Assembly: GCF_000143765.1 (NCBI RefSeq)
Contig: NZ_GL379770.1
Location: 2,258,903-2,322,902 of the forward strand
Reading direction: 5' to 3'
Length of the DNA stretch: 64,000 nucleotides
DNA from: Sphingobacterium spiritivorum ATCC 33861
Lineage (GTDB): Bacteria > Bacteroidota > Bacteroidia > Sphingobacteriales > Sphingobacteriaceae
In this document: piece after piece, positions 1 through 8,376 of the stretch
Layout of the letters: each line of letters begins with the position of its first letter
Position numbering within the stretch: the first letter of the stretch is position 1
Translations under genes and position numbers: made by a program
Notes under the pieces: generated by a model
What the model was told of the DNA's origin: nothing
Databases searched by the model: none
The model's input: only the letters and a program-made list of their open reading frames with translations

Positions 1-56
1 TTGATGAGGCGGTGCCGAAACAGCTTAGCTTAAGACAAGTGGCAAGCTTCCGCTAA
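1..56 (+). CDS. C-terminal tail of a gene entering from the left (unidentified)
   Basis: From base 3 a frame reads DEAVPKQLSLRQVASFR and ends at TAA (54-56). Base usage here is richer in G and C than the A+T-rich 6 kb that follows, so this may be the last gene of a different block, for example a mobile-element backbone. That is only a guess. Seventeen residues are too few to name a family. Confidence 0.3.
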   Translation, partial: DEAVPKQLSLRQVASFR

Positions 57-329
57 AAGCTCTACTCAAAGATCAAAAAAATCAATTAAAATTCAAATAG
101 GGTAAGTAATTTTATCAGAAAATAATTAATTCAAAGATTCATCATAATTTGTTTTGCATATATATATTCGAGACTATAGACATTGAGACCATGCTATTCC
201 TAAGCGGAGCACCTTACCCCTTTTCATGTAGTCAGAAAATAAAGAATTAATAGTACATTTAATTGGAAAGAAAGCATTAATTTTATTAAATAAAAGACAC
301 TGTCTTAACCATCCAAAATAATAATTACC

Positions 330-1247
330 ATGACTGAACCTATTGGCCAACATATAGTACCCAGAGTTTATTTAAAGAACTTTTCAACATCAATCAAGAA
401 AAAGGATTATTTCGTGGATGTCTTTTATAAAAAGCAAAAAGGCATTAATATACCGAGGGTCAACATCAAAAATATTTGTAAAATCAATGAATTTTACACA
501 TTCGACCACTCACCTTCTGAAATAGATAAAAGGTGGTTGGAAAAATATTATGCAAATAATATTGAAAGCCATTACAACAGTATTTACAATTTGCTAATTG
601 ATGAAAAGACAGAAGAAATAACACCAGAAATCAAGAATAAAATTCTTCGCCATATAATCTCCCAAGAATTAAGAACTCCTAAAATAGCTCAAGCATTAAA
701 TAGTTTGACGGATAGAACTATCGATTATGTATTCAATTCCCATGAACAATTAGGTACTGAAAAAAAATTATATACAGAAGACGGAAAACTAGCATACGAT
801 TGGTCTGAGAAAAGCATAGATGAAGCTAAAACCAAAAATAGAAATGAAAACAGACAAATTTCCAATATCGAATGTATATCAAGATTAAGAGGGCTAGTAA
901 AGTTGAAATTTTCCTATCATATTATGGTCGTTAAATACAATAGCCCCATAGGCTTAATCTCAAGTGACCGTCCCGTTTACACCTCGGAACCGCTATATTC
1001 TCCCTCTTGTAGGATATCGCTACCAATTGACAAATACCACATGATAAATTTGTACCCCTTTATAGAAGATACAGACCAAAATATTATATTAAGAATTGAG
1101 CATGGGAAAGTTGCTTCCGAACAAGCTGTCAGAATTCTTAATATCTCTCAATTGGAAAGAGCAGAGCATTTCGTTTACGGAGAAAAAAACGACATTTTAA
1201 AAACGATACAAGATTTGGATTTCCTAGAAAAAAAACAGAAACAGTGA
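330..1247 (+). CDS. DUF4238 domain-containing protein
   Basis: The 305-residue product opens with a motif typical of DUF4238 (HIVPRVYLKNFS, residues 8-19). The rest is mixed alpha/beta with a conserved-looking segment around VVKYNSPIGLISSDRPV, a pattern seen in this family where a 'D-x-P' follows a glycine-rich turn. No signal peptide or membrane segment is visible. The function of DUF4238 is unknown, and members occur sporadically in accessory regions. The ATG at 330 follows an A-rich leader. The gene stands alone, with its neighbour facing it, in strongly A+T-rich DNA, which fits horizontal acquisition. Family assignment is fairly safe; function is not assigned. Confidence 0.75.
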   Translation: MTEPIGQHIVPRVYLKNFSTSIKKKDYFVDVFYKKQKGINIPRVNIKNICKINEFYTFDHSPSEIDKRWLEKYYANNIESHYNSIYNLLIDEKTEEITPEIKNKILRHIISQELRTPKIAQALNSLTDRTIDYVFNSHEQLGTEKKLYTEDGKLAYDWSEKSIDEAKTKNRNENRQISNIECISRLRGLVKLKFSYHIMVVKYNSPIGLISSDRPVYTSEPLYSPSCRISLPIDKYHMINLYPFIEDTDQNIILRIEHGKVASEQAVRILNISQLERAEHFVYGEKNDILKTIQDLDFLEKKQKQ

Positions 1248-1286
1248 TACTTTCTTACTCTAATATATTCTTTAATAACAAAAAAG

Positions 1287-1886
1287 TTATTTAAGCATTT
1301 CAGTTAGAGCAGGTATAAACGGCGAGAACAAAGTCATGTGATTGGCTGCTTGCGCAATAAACTTCTGATATGTTTCAAGGCTAACAAAGCTTTTATCTTT
1401 ATGACTTTGCTCCATGTCCTTAACTAAATTTAGTAACACTGAATTGCTAGAAAGCTGCTCATCAATTATTTTATTCAATAAAATAAAAACTTCTGAACCG
1501 TTATCGGATGATATGATATTGCTAGAATTATCTACTGAATTATTATATACTCTGGAATTATCACCGTGTAGATTATAAGTTATAAATGAATATGCTTCTC
1601 TATCGAAAGTATCTCCTTTAGTAACAATACATTCATATCTTTCCGGAGAAATCTTTCCAGCAGGTTGATAACCGTTATTTTTTATGGTAAATTTCTCAAT
1701 TCTATCTCCTGGCAAGTCTCTTTCCAGATAATCACCATCTTCCACATACCAATTTACCGGAAGATGTTGAAAATAAATATAAATTATATTATTCCTAGAA
1801 TCTACACGTGCTTTTATCTCTGTTGAAATTTCGCCCGTATTAGCTTTGATAATTCTAATTTTGTCGTTTTGTTGGTTACCAAACAT
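1287..1886 (-). CDS. Hypothetical protein with an asparagine/serine-rich turn motif
   Basis: This 199-residue cytoplasmic protein was not recognised. The N-terminal half is beta-rich. A segment GDNSRVYNNSVDNSSN lies in the middle, and the C-terminal third is helical. I recall similar 'N-S-R-x-N-x-S-x-D-x-S-x-N' segments in unannotated accessory-region proteins, but this is memory, not a family call. A TTG 21 bases upstream (1907) also keeps the frame open. The ATG at 1886 is preferred because a TATATTTG -7 box covers 1905-1912 and would overlap the TTG. The gene is convergent with the DUF4238 gene, 39 bases apart. Confidence 0.6.
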   Translation of the reverse strand: MFGNQQNDKIRIIKANTGEISTEIKARVDSRNNIIYIYFQHLPVNWYVEDGDYLERDLPGDRIEKFTIKNNGYQPAGKISPERYECIVTKGDTFDREAYSFITYNLHGDNSRVYNNSVDNSSNIISSDNGSEVFILLNKIIDEQLSSNSVLLNLVKDMEQSHKDKSFVSLETYQKFIAQAANHMTLFSPFIPALTEMLK

Positions 1887-1904
1887 AGTATAGAGTATTT
1901 TAAA

Positions 1905-1912
1905 CAAATATA
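1905..1912 (-). promoter_or_regulatory. -7 box TATATTTG for the hypothetical gene at 1287-1886
   Basis: The minus strand reads TATATTTG, an exact match to the Bacteroidota -7 consensus TAnnTTTG, 18 bases upstream of the ATG at 1886. No TTTG -33 box was found at the expected spacing. It argues against translation starting at the upstream TTG. Confidence 0.45.
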
Positions 1913-1983
1913 CTCATTTCGACCTTTCAGTTCAGGGCTAACAATGACATAAAAATCGTAAATTTATTAGGAATAGAAAAGCT

Positions 1984-3036
1984 ATGAAAGAAACCATTGT
2001 TAACCTGATTGAAAACGAAAGCGAAAACACTAAGCTTGATTTTAAGCTTGAGCAGTACCCTATCGAAAAAGGGAATATTAAGAAAGGAGAATTTTTAAAA
2101 GATATGTGTGCATTTGCAAATCTCATCAGCAAAGAGGATAAATTTATTATCATAGGAGCTGAAGAAGAAAATGGTATTGCAGTGAGTTTTAAATCTATTG
2201 ATAATTTACACGACCAGGCGTCGTATCAGCAATTCTTAAATCAATATATAGAACCTGAAATCAATTTTGAGTACAGAGAGATTATACATGAAGGCAACCG
2301 ATTGGCTTATTTTAGGTTGTTTAACAATAATAAGAGACCATATTTATTTAAGAAAGAATATAAGGATATTCAGCCAAAGGGAAATCAGTACAAAATAGGT
2401 TCAGGATTCGTTAGAACAGGAACTTCAACGCGCGAATTAAAACGAGATGATTTTGAAAAAATCTATACAGAACGTTTTAGCATTAAAGATCGTAGCGATG
2501 AAATAGAATTTGAAATAACACTTGGTGGATTTAAATTCTCAGAGATAGGATATACTGGTTATATAAAGCATCTACGAGTTGATGTGATAAATCTTTCTAA
2601 CTCCTCTATTGATCTGGATGTTGAAGCTAAAATTTACAATAATAGGGGTGTTACGGCTCTATGTACACAAGACATTGAAGAGAAATATCATAAAGATAAA
2701 CGTGAGAAAAGCATGTTTTCCAATACTCCTTATCTAGACAATATGTATTCTCCATTTTTACGTGTAGATTTAAATGTAGAGTTTACAAAACATGCTTCCT
2801 ATTCTATTTATGAGATTACTCCAAAAAAGGGCACACATACGGCTGTTCGTGTCAAGCAAAAAGGAGTAGAAACTGATATTTTCAATGACCAAATTGCTTT
2901 AGTTTTTTCAAGACCGTCGGAAATAAAAATTGAACTCATTGTACGAAGCAATGAGTTCCCTAATGGGCCAAAAACCTTTAACTATAGTTTTTCGGAAGAC
3001 CAAATTCAGGAGATTTTAGACCCTCGGGACTTATAA
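1984..3036 (+). CDS. AlbA_2 (Schlafen-type) putative DNA/RNA-binding protein
   Basis: The 350-residue product starts with an AlbA_2 domain (about residues 10-150). It shows the E-x-x-x-L-D-F-K pattern (ENTKLDFK), then KDMCAFANLISKEDKFIIIG, the usual 'AfaN...liiG' core, and FVRTGTST near 138, which often closes the domain. Residues 170-340 form a beta-rich domain without an obvious relative. AlbA_2 domains occur in Schlafen-like proteins and in transcriptional regulators or ATPases of defence and accessory loci. No ATPase domain follows here. The 3' end overlaps the facing gene by six bases. Family call is firm, role unknown. Confidence 0.75.
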   Translation: MKETIVNLIENESENTKLDFKLEQYPIEKGNIKKGEFLKDMCAFANLISKEDKFIIIGAEEENGIAVSFKSIDNLHDQASYQQFLNQYIEPEINFEYREIIHEGNRLAYFRLFNNNKRPYLFKKEYKDIQPKGNQYKIGSGFVRTGTSTRELKRDDFEKIYTERFSIKDRSDEIEFEITLGGFKFSEIGYTGYIKHLRVDVINLSNSSIDLDVEAKIYNNRGVTALCTQDIEEKYHKDKREKSMFSNTPYLDNMYSPFLRVDLNVEFTKHASYSIYEITPKKGTHTAVRVKQKGVETDIFNDQIALVFSRPSEIKIELIVRSNEFPNGPKTFNYSFSEDQIQEILDPRDL

Positions 3037-4092
3037 TTCCGAACCAAATTCTTGAACGTATCGATCTGTAAGATTCAAACCTTTTATCAGATCTGTAAAT
3101 GGCAAAAAATCAATTTTATTTTTTGCAAATGGGTTCTCATGGTAATACAAATTTGTATTCAGAAGGCCAGACACCGTGAATGTAGTGATTAGAACAGCGG
3201 ACATCCTTGTATTCCTTGGGTTATTTTCTGCCCCGAAAATTCCATCATTCCCATATAATGCAATATTTATATCTTCTTTATGAAGTAAGTTACTTGGATA
3301 ATTTAGACAGATAAGAAATGGCATGTCCAATTCTCCATATCGTGTTGCTTTTGTTTGAATAGCACTTTTGATCATTTCCTCGTCACCACCAATCTTTGTA
3401 TACGCCCCATAACTGGCAATAGATCGACCTCTTTTTCCTCTCAGGTGTGGAGCCTTCGGCATTAATTTCACTTTAATGGAGACGTCGTTATCATCATACT
3501 TCAATTCTGGCATAAATCTAAACCCCTCTTTTTCGAGCATTTCCCTATATACATCTGGGTCATAAGTTTCGATTAAATCGTCAAAGTGTTTAATGATTTT
3601 CTTTCCACTTGGTTGGTTTCCTGATTTGAATCTGATACTTTCAATGCAAAGCATAAAGTATGTACAATCGACCAAATTCATTGAATCTGTTAGCGTATTT
3701 AAACGTCTTTCTTTTAGCCTTTCAGCATCAGATAACATTCTCATTTCTTTTATTTCCACATAAAAGTCATGATCGTTTTTAACAACTAAAAAGTCTGGTC
3801 GTTTAGATGAATTTGGAACTGTTGGGTGTATAAAAATATCATAACCCATGTTTTTAAAATAACAATACATTCCAAGTTCATAGAAAGCGGGGCCAAAATC
3901 TGCTTTAACTCTTTTTTTCATTTCTTCTTTCTCTGAATCGGGATACATCCTAAACCAGTTCTCCATTACCTCCCGAACTGGAATTATCTCCTTACGGCCA
4001 CTATTATTGAAATAGTCGAACGTATTTTCATTTCCGTTTGAAGGACGTGTTTCTACTCTCTCTTTATTGTCAAAAAGCATACGGTCTGTCAT
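3031..4092 (-). CDS. Putative PD-(D/E)XK nuclease-fold protein
   Basis: The 353-residue product shows the full PD-(D/E)XK signature in its first half: a helix with glutamate (AFYELGMYCYFKNMGYDIF), then RPDFLV, then DFYVEIKEMRM, giving E, P-D and E-x-K in the right order and spacing. This layout is typical of restriction-endonuclease-like enzymes that cut DNA or RNA, though substrate and activity cannot be read from sequence. The C-terminal half was not recognised. The frame extends to a TTG at 4110; the ATG at 4092 is preferred. It is convergent with the AlbA_2 gene (six-base overlap) and divergent from the HEPN-motif gene, with the two starts about 70 bases apart. Confidence 0.6.
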   Translation of the reverse strand: MTDRMLFDNKERVETRPSNGNENTFDYFNNSGRKEIIPVREVMENWFRMYPDSEKEEMKKRVKADFGPAFYELGMYCYFKNMGYDIFIHPTVPNSSKRPDFLVVKNDHDFYVEIKEMRMLSDAERLKERRLNTLTDSMNLVDCTYFMLCIESIRFKSGNQPSGKKIIKHFDDLIETYDPDVYREMLEKEGFRFMPELKYDDNDVSIKVKLMPKAPHLRGKRGRSIASYGAYTKIGGDEEMIKSAIQTKATRYGELDMPFLICLNYPSNLLHKEDINIALYGNDGIFGAENNPRNTRMSAVLITTFTVSGLLNTNLYYHENPFAKNKIDFLPFTDLIKGLNLTDRYVQEFGSEL

Positions 4093-4129
4093 ATTTCCTA
4101 ATATACACAATCATTCTAACTGAAATCGT

Positions 4130-4137
4130 TATTTTTG
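4130..4137 (+). promoter_or_regulatory. -7 box TATTTTTG for the HEPN-motif gene
   Basis: TATTTTTG matches TAnnTTTG and lies 23 bases before the ATG at 4161. It supports that start over in-frame codons further upstream, which would fall inside the divergent gene. No -33 box is clear. Confidence 0.4.
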
Positions 4138-4160
4138 ACGGTAGAACCTATTTCCATGTT

Positions 4161-4946
4161 ATGGCAAGCAACGCGACTCAATCTTTAAATGAATTTTTTC
4201 TTAAAGTCCTAACGATCCAAAAATCTGCTCAATCTATCAATGATAATTGGCTGGATAGTACCAAACTGAGTTATTCCCCCCATATTTTCACAGATCCTTT
4301 CAATGTCGATATTCAATCGGAAAAAGAACAGGTTGATTTTTTCAATAAACTTCTGGGAAGGTCGGATACTGAAATAAAATGGGCAAAAAAAGGAAGTTCT
4401 GGGCGCCAAATAGTGATTGATGAGACAAATAAAACGAAATTATCGATAGAATTTCTTTCTAGTATTTATTGTCAATTGAGTGTACCTGTTTTCGAGCACA
4501 TCTGTGTATTTTTAAAAACTTTATTAGGGACAAATAGTAGCAAAAGCATCAATATTATTAACGAATTCGACATTGAATTCCAAGAGCAATTAGTGGCTAT
4601 AGATAACAAAAAGCTCCTTAAAACACCCACCATATTGATACTGCATAATCTTAGGCTATTTAGAAACTGTATCACTCATAATGGAGGTTTAGTGCAAGCA
4701 TTAGAAAATGATTTCATTGAATTCAATAAAAAAATTAAGGAGGGTAAAAAATTTAAAAACCTTCAATTTTACGGCGCCTTACAAAAAGAAAATTTTTGTT
4801 ATTCAATAAATTATGAAATCGGTTATATTCAATTAAAGGGCTCTTCATTTATTAAACTTCTTGACTTATACTCGCAAATAGCATATATGGCATATCTATG
4901 TTATTGTCGCAAGAATAATATGCCGGAAGAAGCTAATATTTTTTAA
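4161..4946 (+). CDS. Hypothetical protein with HEPN-type R-x4-H motif
   Basis: This is a 261-residue, mostly helical cytoplasmic protein. Near residue 170 it carries LRLFRNCITHNGG, the 'RN-x3-H-N-G' form of the R-x4-6-H motif found in HEPN domains, many of which are metal-independent RNases in toxin-antitoxin and abortive-infection systems. Known family facts stop there; that this protein cuts RNA is inference. The frame is open upstream to 4038 inside the divergent gene, but ATG 4161 sits 23 bases after a -7 box. No antitoxin-like nucleotidyltransferase (MNT) gene is adjacent. Confidence 0.55.
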   Translation: MASNATQSLNEFFLKVLTIQKSAQSINDNWLDSTKLSYSPHIFTDPFNVDIQSEKEQVDFFNKLLGRSDTEIKWAKKGSSGRQIVIDETNKTKLSIEFLSSIYCQLSVPVFEHICVFLKTLLGTNSSKSINIINEFDIEFQEQLVAIDNKKLLKTPTILILHNLRLFRNCITHNGGLVQALENDFIEFNKKIKEGKKFKNLQFYGALQKENFCYSINYEIGYIQLKGSSFIKLLDLYSQIAYMAYLCYCRKNNMPEEANIF

Positions 4947-5179
4947 TTTTTTGTCCCATTTGGCAATTCATAAAATTGAAAATATATTGATTATCGGGTA
5001 CGACTTATATCTGTTATATCATTTGTTCTAGAATTTTTAAAAGCATCACAGGTTCAAAAAAAAGCACCTAGAAATAAAAGCTCGTTATATTAAAGCATTG
5101 CAAAAAAAATCTTTGTATAATAATGGCTAAGATTTCTAAATGTCTATATTCCTGAATATACCAATCTGAACCAATAGCA

Positions 5180-6247
5180 TCAAAGGGGTTCTTTTGGATT
5201 TAGTTTCTTTGCCTCTTCCAATAGAAATAACGCGTACCCTTTTGGCTTTAACTTTTTACTTTTAAAATATGTCGGAATTTCATAATCTCTACTGGTAGCT
5301 CCCGTCAAAGCAAAAATTTTATTACCGATTTCAGCAAAATAGTATCGGCTGCCCGTAAAGTAAACTTTTATAGAGCCAACTGAAAATGGCCAGTCTTCAT
5401 ATTCTGATGAAACAATTAACTTAGATTTTGAATCCATTTTTAAACCAAGAAACTTTAACGAATATTTTGACATGGGCACATAAAGTTCATGAGGGGCTAC
5501 TCGGCTCTTTGTATAGTCCAATGAACCCAAATCTTTTTCTTTGAGCAGGATAAAGCTTGAAAAATCTCCATAATATTGCCTTCCCAAATCTCCTAAGCCA
5601 TGTGTAAAAAAACTACTGATAGCTCTAACTCCCATTTCGATACATATTATGGAATTCTTTATAGCTAGCTTATCTTCTTCTTCATAAGATAAATTATCGG
5701 TATCAATATTTTTGTTGAAACTATAGACGAATGAGGTGAATTTCTCAAATGGATTCGATGCGGTATTTTCCTTGTTAAGTACGATAGTATCGATATAGAA
5801 ATATCTTTGAGATATTGCAAACTCTGTTAAAATATCTATTAGGATTGTAAATTTTTCATCTTCTTTAAGAAACCTTATATCCTCTTCGATCATAGGAATA
5901 TTCTTCATTTCCTCTACACCTTCGGAATATTCCAATAGTTCATCTAACATCTTTCCAATTCCATGACCACCGTTGTATTTATTAAATTGTTTTTTTGCCA
6001 ATTCAAGCTCTGGGAAGTCACCATTCAATTCTTTTTCTTTCAATAGAAGGAGGATTTTTAATAAACGTTCAAATCCTGCTGCCAATAACTGTAATGTTAC
6101 ATGGTTATTTAATACAGCAAACTTTTGAGCCTGTAGGTTTAAAATACCCGACTCAATAAATTTAAAGGATGCCTCAACTTCCTGCGTAACCGCATATGAC
6201 TTAACAATATTTCTCCCGAAACAATCGTTATTCTGATAAATCGACAT
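5180..6247 (-). CDS. Hypothetical helical protein, weakly HEPN-like N-terminus
   Basis: The 355-residue product was not recognised. Residues 45-120 are helical, with LLAAGFERLLKILLLLKE followed about 30 residues later by GGHGIGKMLDELLEY. This 'E-x-x-K ... G-H-x-l-x-x-L' arrangement resembles HEPN-type domains, but no clear R-x4-6-H motif follows. The C-terminal part is beta-rich. There is no signal peptide. It starts at ATG 6247 and is alone, facing away from its right flank. Its base composition matches the other A+T-rich genes of the left 6 kb. The HEPN link is a guess. Confidence 0.5.
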   Translation of the reverse strand: MSIYQNNDCFGRNIVKSYAVTQEVEASFKFIESGILNLQAQKFAVLNNHVTLQLLAAGFERLLKILLLLKEKELNGDFPELELAKKQFNKYNGGHGIGKMLDELLEYSEGVEEMKNIPMIEEDIRFLKEDEKFTILIDILTEFAISQRYFYIDTIVLNKENTASNPFEKFTSFVYSFNKNIDTDNLSYEEEDKLAIKNSIICIEMGVRAISSFFTHGLGDLGRQYYGDFSSFILLKEKDLGSLDYTKSRVAPHELYVPMSKYSLKFLGLKMDSKSKLIVSSEYEDWPFSVGSIKVYFTGSRYYFAEIGNKIFALTGATSRDYEIPTYFKSKKLKPKGYALFLLEEAKKLNPKEPL

Positions 6248-6590
6248 ATAATAATCCGTTTATTAAGCAGTAACCAAATTAAGCAAAATTTATTTTCAAT
6301 CTCACAGAAGACTATACAAGCAAACTGAATTTAATTATTTTCTCACTTATTTATTTGATAAGTTGCCATACGATATAACTGAATTAATTCAATATTATCA
6401 AAAAAGAAAACTTCAAGACTTCAATTAGGTGGAATACTATGAGAATTATTAGACAAATTTGGTCAAGGATATTTTCACTTTTTTAAATGCTAATATTTGT
6501 ATTGTAATACTTCTTAAATATTTTTAAGGGAAGAAATCAAATCATAAAAAGGAAAAATAGCGAAATAGTAATCGCATTTGAATTTTAATC
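6248..6590. other. A+T-rich intergenic stretch, no gene seen
   Basis: About 340 bases upstream of the hypothetical gene contain no convincing ORF, repeat or hairpin. It probably holds that gene's promoter, but no TAnnTTTG box was found in the right place. Confidence 0.5.
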
Positions 6591-6737
6591 TCATGTATTT
6601 GTACTTTTCCACAAGTATATAAACCATACACTGAAAGCAATAGCAAAGCCAACCCACGGAGTTTTCATACTTAGCGCAGCAAAGAAACCGATGACCACAA
6701 CTATATTGATAACAAACAACAAAATTACATTTTTCAT
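6591..6737 (-). CDS. Small two-helix membrane protein (48 aa)
   Basis: An ATG at 6737 opens a 48-residue frame ending in TGA. The product is almost entirely two hydrophobic stretches (about residues 4-22 and 28-43) split by a short SMKTP turn, ending in K-S-T-N-T. It was not recognised. Codon use is coherent, with third positions that vary as in real genes, and a strong hairpin lies just upstream. The gene is short, so the call depends on conservation that cannot be tested here. Confidence 0.5.
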   Translation of the reverse strand: MKNVILLFVINIVVVIGFFAALSMKTPWVGFAIAFSVWFIYLWKSTNT

Positions 6738-6761
6738 TACATTAAAATTTAGATAAACAAA

Positions 6762-6814
6762 AACAGGCAAATAGAATTATATAGGGAAATCCCACATAAT
6801 TCTATTTCCCTGTT
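6762..6814. terminator. Long inverted repeat, probable bidirectional terminator
   Basis: Nineteen-base arms (6762-6780 and 6796-6814) pair with one mismatch around a 15-base loop. T's follow on the plus strand. It lies 24 bases upstream of the small membrane gene on the minus strand, so it may end transcription coming from either side, or act in that gene's leader. Confidence 0.5.
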
Positions 6815-6882
6815 TTTATCTTCTTAATAAATTGTAATAAAGGCACTAATAGTTCTATTGAACTCTAATGACCTCCACAAAA

Positions 6883-6917
6883 TAAAAAGCTCAACGAAAG
6901 TTGGGCTTTTTATTTTT
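6883..6917 (+). terminator. Rho-independent terminator with GAAA loop
   Basis: AAAAAGCTCAAC and GTTGGGCTTTTT pair around a GAAA loop, followed by a T-rich run. No intact plus-strand gene now ends just upstream, so it may be left over from a gene lost at this junction. Confidence 0.7.
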
Positions 6918-6918
6918 C

Positions 6919-7326
6919 AGAAAAGATGAAATCCCAACAACTGAATTCGCAGTATATTCATGCATGGCAATAGGAAGTACTACTCAAGCAATCTCTTTGG
7001 CTCCCCTCCACAAAAAAAATCCCACCAAATTACGGAGCCCGCTACCCATGTCCTTTTCAAAACTCAATTACAAACATCAGGTCATCATCTTCGAACTCGA
7101 TCAGGAAACCAGCTACATGAAGCCCAATCAGCTGCACAACAAGCCAATCAAGCTAAAATACTAGCCACGCAAGCAAAAACTGCAAACCATACAGCAAGCA
7201 CAGCAAACCAGAAGCTGGGGAGACACCCTCAAATATACCCAACAGCAGCATACCGACAAAATAGCAGCCTTTACGGCACTGAAAGCAACCATTGCCACCC
7301 AACAAAAGCAAAAAGAAAACCACTGA
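6919..7326 (+). pseudogene. Decayed coding remnant, Gln/Ala-rich coiled-coil tail
   Basis: Two overlapping frames here each look coding in part. One reads EAQSAAQQANQAKILATQAK around 7120-7180. The other, after a TAG at 7162-7164, reads WGDTLKYTQQQHTDKIAAFT and continues Q/K-rich to a TGA at 7324-7326. Together they suggest one ancestral helical, Gln/Ala/Lys-rich tail broken by a frameshift. Such tails occur in mobilisation and relaxase proteins of Bacteroidota elements, but the match is by character only. The base composition (C- and A-rich) differs from both flanks. Confidence 0.4.
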
Positions 7327-7398
7327 TTTAATATCTATTTTTATTATAATTGAAGATTATTTATAAACCAAGGAATTGATAAAGCAAAATTAATTCAT

Positions 7399-7830
7399 AT
7401 GCATAAATTACTACTCCTCTTCACTTTGCTACTGGGGTACACATGTTCTTTTGCTCAGGAAAATGATGAAAAACTTATAAAATCATTTTTAAAGGATATT
7501 TATGAAACAGAAACTATTACTGATGCATTTTTAGACCACTACTTTACTCAAGGCATTGATAGTGCTAAAAAAGATAAGATTATTAATAATCTGACTAATC
7601 TAAAAAGCACAATCGTCCAAACAATTGATAAAGAAAAACTTCCCTCTCTGGAAGTAAAGAGTCCTTCTCTAAAATCAGAAAATCCCAATGCTAACACAAG
7701 ACCTTTTATAATTCCATTAAATGCAGATTACAGTCTGGGATTTTGGGTGGGTGATAACAAAATCAAAACGATTCTATGGTTAAAACCGTCCGATTTTTCG
7801 ACCACAATTTACTATGATGTAAACATGTAA
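7399..7830 (+). CDS. Small secreted hypothetical protein
   Basis: The 143-residue product has a standard signal peptide (MHKLLLLFTLLLGYTCSFAQ, cleavage likely after the alanine-glutamine). The mature part contains IKSFLKDIYETETITDAFLDHYFT, a helical start common in small periplasmic DUF3828-like proteins, and ends with a beta segment (LGFWVGDNKIKTILWLKPS). Family membership is not certain. It is probably periplasmic. It stands alone, following the decayed region by about 70 bases. Confidence 0.65.
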   Translation: MHKLLLLFTLLLGYTCSFAQENDEKLIKSFLKDIYETETITDAFLDHYFTQGIDSAKKDKIINNLTNLKSTIVQTIDKEKLPSLEVKSPSLKSENPNANTRPFIIPLNADYSLGFWVGDNKIKTILWLKPSDFSTTIYYDVNM

Positions 7831-7956
7831 CAGATTAGACATGAAATAAATAATACAAATCCCCGTTATGATATCAGGCGACTAAGCTTTGCACTTGCCG
7901 GGCAGGAATAAATCCGACTGGCACAAACAAAGTAAGTTTCTATATGTTAAGTAATT

Positions 7957-8178
7957 ATGGGCTTTCAAAGTTTGGAAATCAGAGAGCTAAAAACATATTT
8001 CGAATCGCATGAAATACCGTATGAAATAATGTTGCCGAAGAACGTTCATATACGTGACGTTAAAGGTTTTATCAATGTATGCTTTGAATACATTGAGGAT
8101 TGGGGAGTAGAGCTAGAAAAATGTCCATTATGGATAAAGTTATTAGAGATTAAAATGATTCTAGATTCTTCAAAATAA
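7957..8178 (+). CDS. DUF6965-like small protein
   Basis: The 73-residue cytoplasmic protein reads IRELKTYFESHEIPYEIMLP followed by HIRDVKGFINVCFEYIE. The pattern 'l-x-x-Y-f ... lP ... i-x-D-v-k-x-F-i' resembles the small DUF6965 family common in Sphingobacteriaceae. The function of the family is unknown. A hairpin terminator follows 40 bases after the stop. Confidence 0.6.
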   Translation: MGFQSLEIRELKTYFESHEIPYEIMLPKNVHIRDVKGFINVCFEYIEDWGVELEKCPLWIKLLEIKMILDSSK

Positions 8179-8217
8179 TAAATCAGAAGATGCGAGGTGT
8201 ATTTATGTAAAATAATC

Positions 8218-8244
8218 AGCGGGATTAATGTCCCGCTTTTTATT
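8218..8244 (+). terminator. Rho-independent terminator
   Basis: AGCGGGA and TCCCGCT pair around a short loop, followed by TTTTTATTT. It ends the DUF6965-like transcript. Confidence 0.7.
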
Positions 8245-8376
8245 TACACTGTCCCTGTCCATATCATGAAAGGACTTCAGCAACAGAAAAGTCAGTTACT
8301 TATTTATGATTATATGGTAAGAAAAAGCAATACGGTAAACGGAACAGTTTTTGTTAATTCCTATGTAAAAACAGAA

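Noticed and set aside
7831-7956. Possible coding remnant (RYDIRRLSFALAGQE then a stop)
   Set aside because: The stretch is short, broken by a stop and not similar to anything recognisable; it could be decay debris but cannot be supported.
8197-8376. N-terminal extension of the lipocalin-like gene from a GTG
   Set aside because: The stretch spans a rho-independent terminator hairpin and would hide the signal-like N-terminus at 8377.
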